From: Tubiluchus corallicola
Lineage: Eukaryota; Priapulida; Priapulimorpha; Priapulimorphida; Tubiluchidae
Length of the DNA: 64,000 nt
Assembly (NCBI GenBank): GCA_030141605.1
Contig: JAQGDQ010000118.1
Coordinates: forward strand, 337,501-401,500
Direction: 5' to 3'
Shown here: positions 61,341-64,000 of the stretch, one piece after another
Layout: every line of letters starts with the position of its first letter
How positions within the stretch are numbered: the first letter of the stretch is position 1
The notes under the pieces: generated by a model
Told to the model about the DNA's origin: nothing
What the model saw: only the letters and a program-made list of their open reading frames with translations
Databases searched by the model: none
Position numbers and translations under genes: made by a program

Positions 61341-62355
61341 TAACAAAATCAGAGGCTGTTAGTTTTCGATGATAGTACGGCTGCAGTAATCCAGGCACAA
61401 ATATAGGCAATTAGATATAGATGTAAAAGGAACTGCTATAGTTTCAGAATCTTCACAAAGAGTAAAATTAGGAACTGTATACGACGCTTATTGCAATTCA
61501 AAAAACCGTTCAACTGCAAAATTCTGTTTAAAGCATTATAATTCAGAAGAAAAGCTACCACCGAATAGCTCCTGGGTTAGTAGAAAGCAGAACTATAAAA
61601 CTTTATTGTTATAGATGTGATAAGTTTCATCAATAAAATCATATAGAAACCAATCGGTGCCACAAGACCTTTATGAGATCAATAATTATGCTGTTTGAAA
61701 AGGAGCTGATGGCTAAAAATACACGATTATGATCCTTTTACGGTAGCTATAAAAAAGGTGCAACACCCCAAACCTTGGCTTAACCCTATATGTTCAAATC
61801 CAGAACCTATTAATCAACTTGAAGTCGTATTGAATAGATGTTAGGAAGATTAATTAGCTTAATTACAATTGTATAGCAGAAAAATAAAAAGTAAAAGCCC
61901 TCTGTGATATAGGTTTACATGTACATTGGTAACCGTTACAATGCTGACAAAAAACAAAGTACAAGAAAGAAATCGAGGAGATCTAGAAAAAACAAGAAGA
62001 GAATCTATCAAAAAAGGATGATGATGAAAAAAAGGAGATAGACAAGAAGAAAAACATGCTGACGATAGCGATGGCAATGCTACTGATACTGCAAATATTG
62101 ATTTTTTAAAATTTTTACGCACCTCGGCACACTGCAAGCTTGAATCCAGCACTGAATGGCGGGACTCACATAATGTGGGTTAGTTGTGGTGGGACTGGAA
62201 ACTAGCTCATTATTCTAATTTTCTAAGATGAGAGACTGAACTGACAGAGGTACAGGCAACAGTTGAATGTCACTCATGCCTGAATGCAGTCAGTATGGCA
62301 GTCAGGCATTGCTTAACTTCAGTCTCTAAAAGCATATCTATAATCAACCCAACAA
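61341..62355. other. AT-rich spacer
   Basis: Nothing recognised; an A/G-rich run at about 61960-62050. Confidence 0.4.
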
Positions 62356-62500
62356 CCACGACGATAATGATGATGATGATGATGACGACGACGACGATGA
62401 TGACGACAAGGACGACGATGACAATGATGATGATGATAATGATGCTGATGAAATCGGCGATGACACTAATAATGATGAAATCGACGATGACGCTGATAAT
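62356..62500. repeat. (GAT/GAC)n trinucleotide repeat
   Basis: GAT and GAC triplets with scattered substitutions. A 25-bp segment around ATGATGAAATCG recurs at about 62442 and 62472. Confidence 0.85.
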
Positions 62501-63835
62501 CCAGCGTTGGGCTTTCATTCTGACCACTGTAATGTGATTGTTGATGTGTTGCTTTACATTTGTCATTAACCATGAATTGTTTTTGCATGCAAACCTGTGC
62601 CATTGTGTCAATTTGTCACTGTGGCGAAAATCTGCAGTCCCAAGTCCCAATTAGTTCGATTAAACAAATTAGGAAAGAGCACAAACGACTCTCTTTGTGT
62701 AAGGAAAGCGTTGCTTAATGATAATCGCACTGTAAACTTGTTGAAGAAGACAGAAAATCTGCTAGCAAAGCCACTTTATGCAGCCCTATTACAAGTAAAA
62801 TACACCAACCCGAGGCACTTAGGCAGAAACGCGCGTGCAGAAAAACCAACAAAATCACGTAAAAAACCTCCCTTACCCTGGAGCTACGGAGTTGCAACTC
62901 TCTAATGAATAATAAAAGGGAAACCGACATCATTGTGTAGGAAAAGTGGGGCATGCCATGTAGGCATTTTACATGCTATAATGTCCTACTCCTTTCTACG
63001 CTCCCTCCCTCGAACGATTCCTATATTCTTCCGAGTTTTTACATATCTTACATTTCTCAGTTTGCGTCGTGCTAACTAATAATCATTTAATAAATAATTT
63101 GCCCCTCCCCCTGGTTAATATTCTCTCATGAATAAACGCTAAAAATAGCTAATCGGTTATAGAAATAACGACTTGGTAGATCATCTACACCGTTGGTTAA
63201 AGTGGTGCAGAAATATAACATTGCAGGCTACTTTTGCCTGATATAGGTGTGTCAGAGTAAGAACTTTAGCGAAAAAATCTCTACCGTCAAGTTATAAATA
63301 TAATATGCTAAATGCACAATGCAGGCTAAAATGGTCACATTTCTCTATATATTGCAGAGATTTCTTTCTCACAAACGCGGGCATTACGGACACTTTTTGC
63401 TTCGCAATGTGATTATATACAACATAACACGATGGTCTTATTTTTCAAATAATTTTCATCTGATAACTATAGGCTGAAAATTGTTACACGTATGAAGGCT
63501 AGAAATGTCTTATGTGTCGTTTATACGACAATAGTCACTTTGGTCAATTGGTCAAGAACGCACCGTGGTCTGAAACCTGCCACATTGCTGAGGGAATGTC
63601 ATTTGTAAGACGTGAACAGGTATAATGTAATTTTTTCCCGTTTTTCCTCCGCGGAAGAATTACGGTTACTTTGGTGTTGTTAGTGTAAAAGCAACATACA
63701 ATTCACATTTAGTTAATTGCCGCTACACTTACCCATAAATTATTGGGTCGGTGTTGCATAAAATGAAAAAGAAACAACCTGCTTGTTTAAGCTTTTACAG
63801 ACTGTTTGATGAAGTTATTCTCGCGCACTTATATT
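62501..63835. other. Spacer, no gene recognised
   Basis: A 102-codon plus frame at 62597-62905 has normal composition but no family resemblance and no splice context; it is not called. Confidence 0.4.
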
Positions 63836-63945
63836 TGTAGTTAGTGTATGTGTATGCTATGTGTATGTGTAATGTATATGTATGTGTGAATGTACGTGTA
63901 TGTGTGAGTGTTGTGTATCTGTGAATGTATATGTGCAATTGTATA
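63836..63945. repeat. Degenerate TG-rich repeat
   Basis: Variants of TGTATG and TGTGAATG recur for about 110 bp, a decayed (TG)n/(TATG)n tract. Confidence 0.8.
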
Positions 63946-64000
63946 ATTTCAAGGATAATAAACTATAAAGGATAAAGGATGTAACCCCAAAAGAAAAATT

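Noticed and set aside
61087-62650. Val/Ile-rich frames resembling membrane proteins
   Set aside because: Hydrophobic runs come from GAT/GAC repeats read on the minus strand.
63836-63945. Telomere-like repeat
   Set aside because: TG-rich but without a TTAGGG-type unit; a decayed TG/TATG microsatellite.

Overview
The window looks like gene-poor, AT-rich nuclear DNA from an animal, most likely an invertebrate. The evidence is the very high density of long microsatellites, non-LTR retrotransposon pieces that encode animal-type endonuclease and reverse transcriptase, tRNA-headed SINEs, foldback elements, and the absence of any long open frame outside a retroelement. There is no bacterial gene layout, rRNA, CRISPR array or viral genome. 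The species cannot be named from this sequence; a mollusc or other lophotrochozoan is only a guess.

No cellular protein-coding gene can be called with confidence. The best coding sequence is a 5'-truncated CR1/Jockey-group LINE on the minus strand (42345-45410), broken by one stop and three frameshifts. Two older LINE remnants lie at 33285-34560 (plus; end of endonuclease through early RT) and 55870-56760 (minus; endonuclease of a different lineage). Short non-autonomous elements are numerous. They include two copies of one tRNA-derived SINE (8919-9151 and 16755-17012), further tRNA-like heads (29776-29845, 42125-42200, 53155-53225), a foldback of about 305 bp with arms about 94% identical (12533-12837), an element with inverted subterminal motif arrays (20908-21448), a hAT-like remnant (35066-35417), and two inverted pairs of hammerhead-like blocks of the kind known from Penelope-like element ends (31056-31335 and 54060-54153).

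Layout. 1-6.9 kb: AT-rich spacer with a promoter-like GC-box/CRE patch near 2 kb. 6.9-10.3 kb: cryptic 7-nt repeat, CT tract, SINE, a possible coding exon and a GTAG array. 11-13 kb: an enhancer-like patch and the large foldback. 15.5-17.1 kb: a palindromic repeat trio, then a SINE running into a microsatellite. 18.2-18.5 kb: a second GC-rich CRE/GC-box patch. 20.9-21.4 kb: subterminal-motif element. 22.9-28.9 kb: several GC-richer patches with E2F, YY1, X-box, AP-1/MARE, NRF1 and RBPJ-like matches, plus one possible exon at 26479-26660. 31-35.4 kb: foldback, LINE remnant, hAT-like remnant. 38.2-38.6 kb: large microsatellite. 42.1-45.4 kb: SINE-like head and LINE. 48.2-49.5 kb: microsatellite and a 76-nt hairpin. 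51.7-57 kb: repeat-rich block. 58.3-60 kb: three long microsatellites. 60-64 kb: decayed GAT repeats.

Inference: this may be a regulatory desert or a very long intron near a developmental gene. The GC-richer motif patches and isolated exon-like segments are the only non-transposon candidates for function. Conservation and RNA data would decide this.
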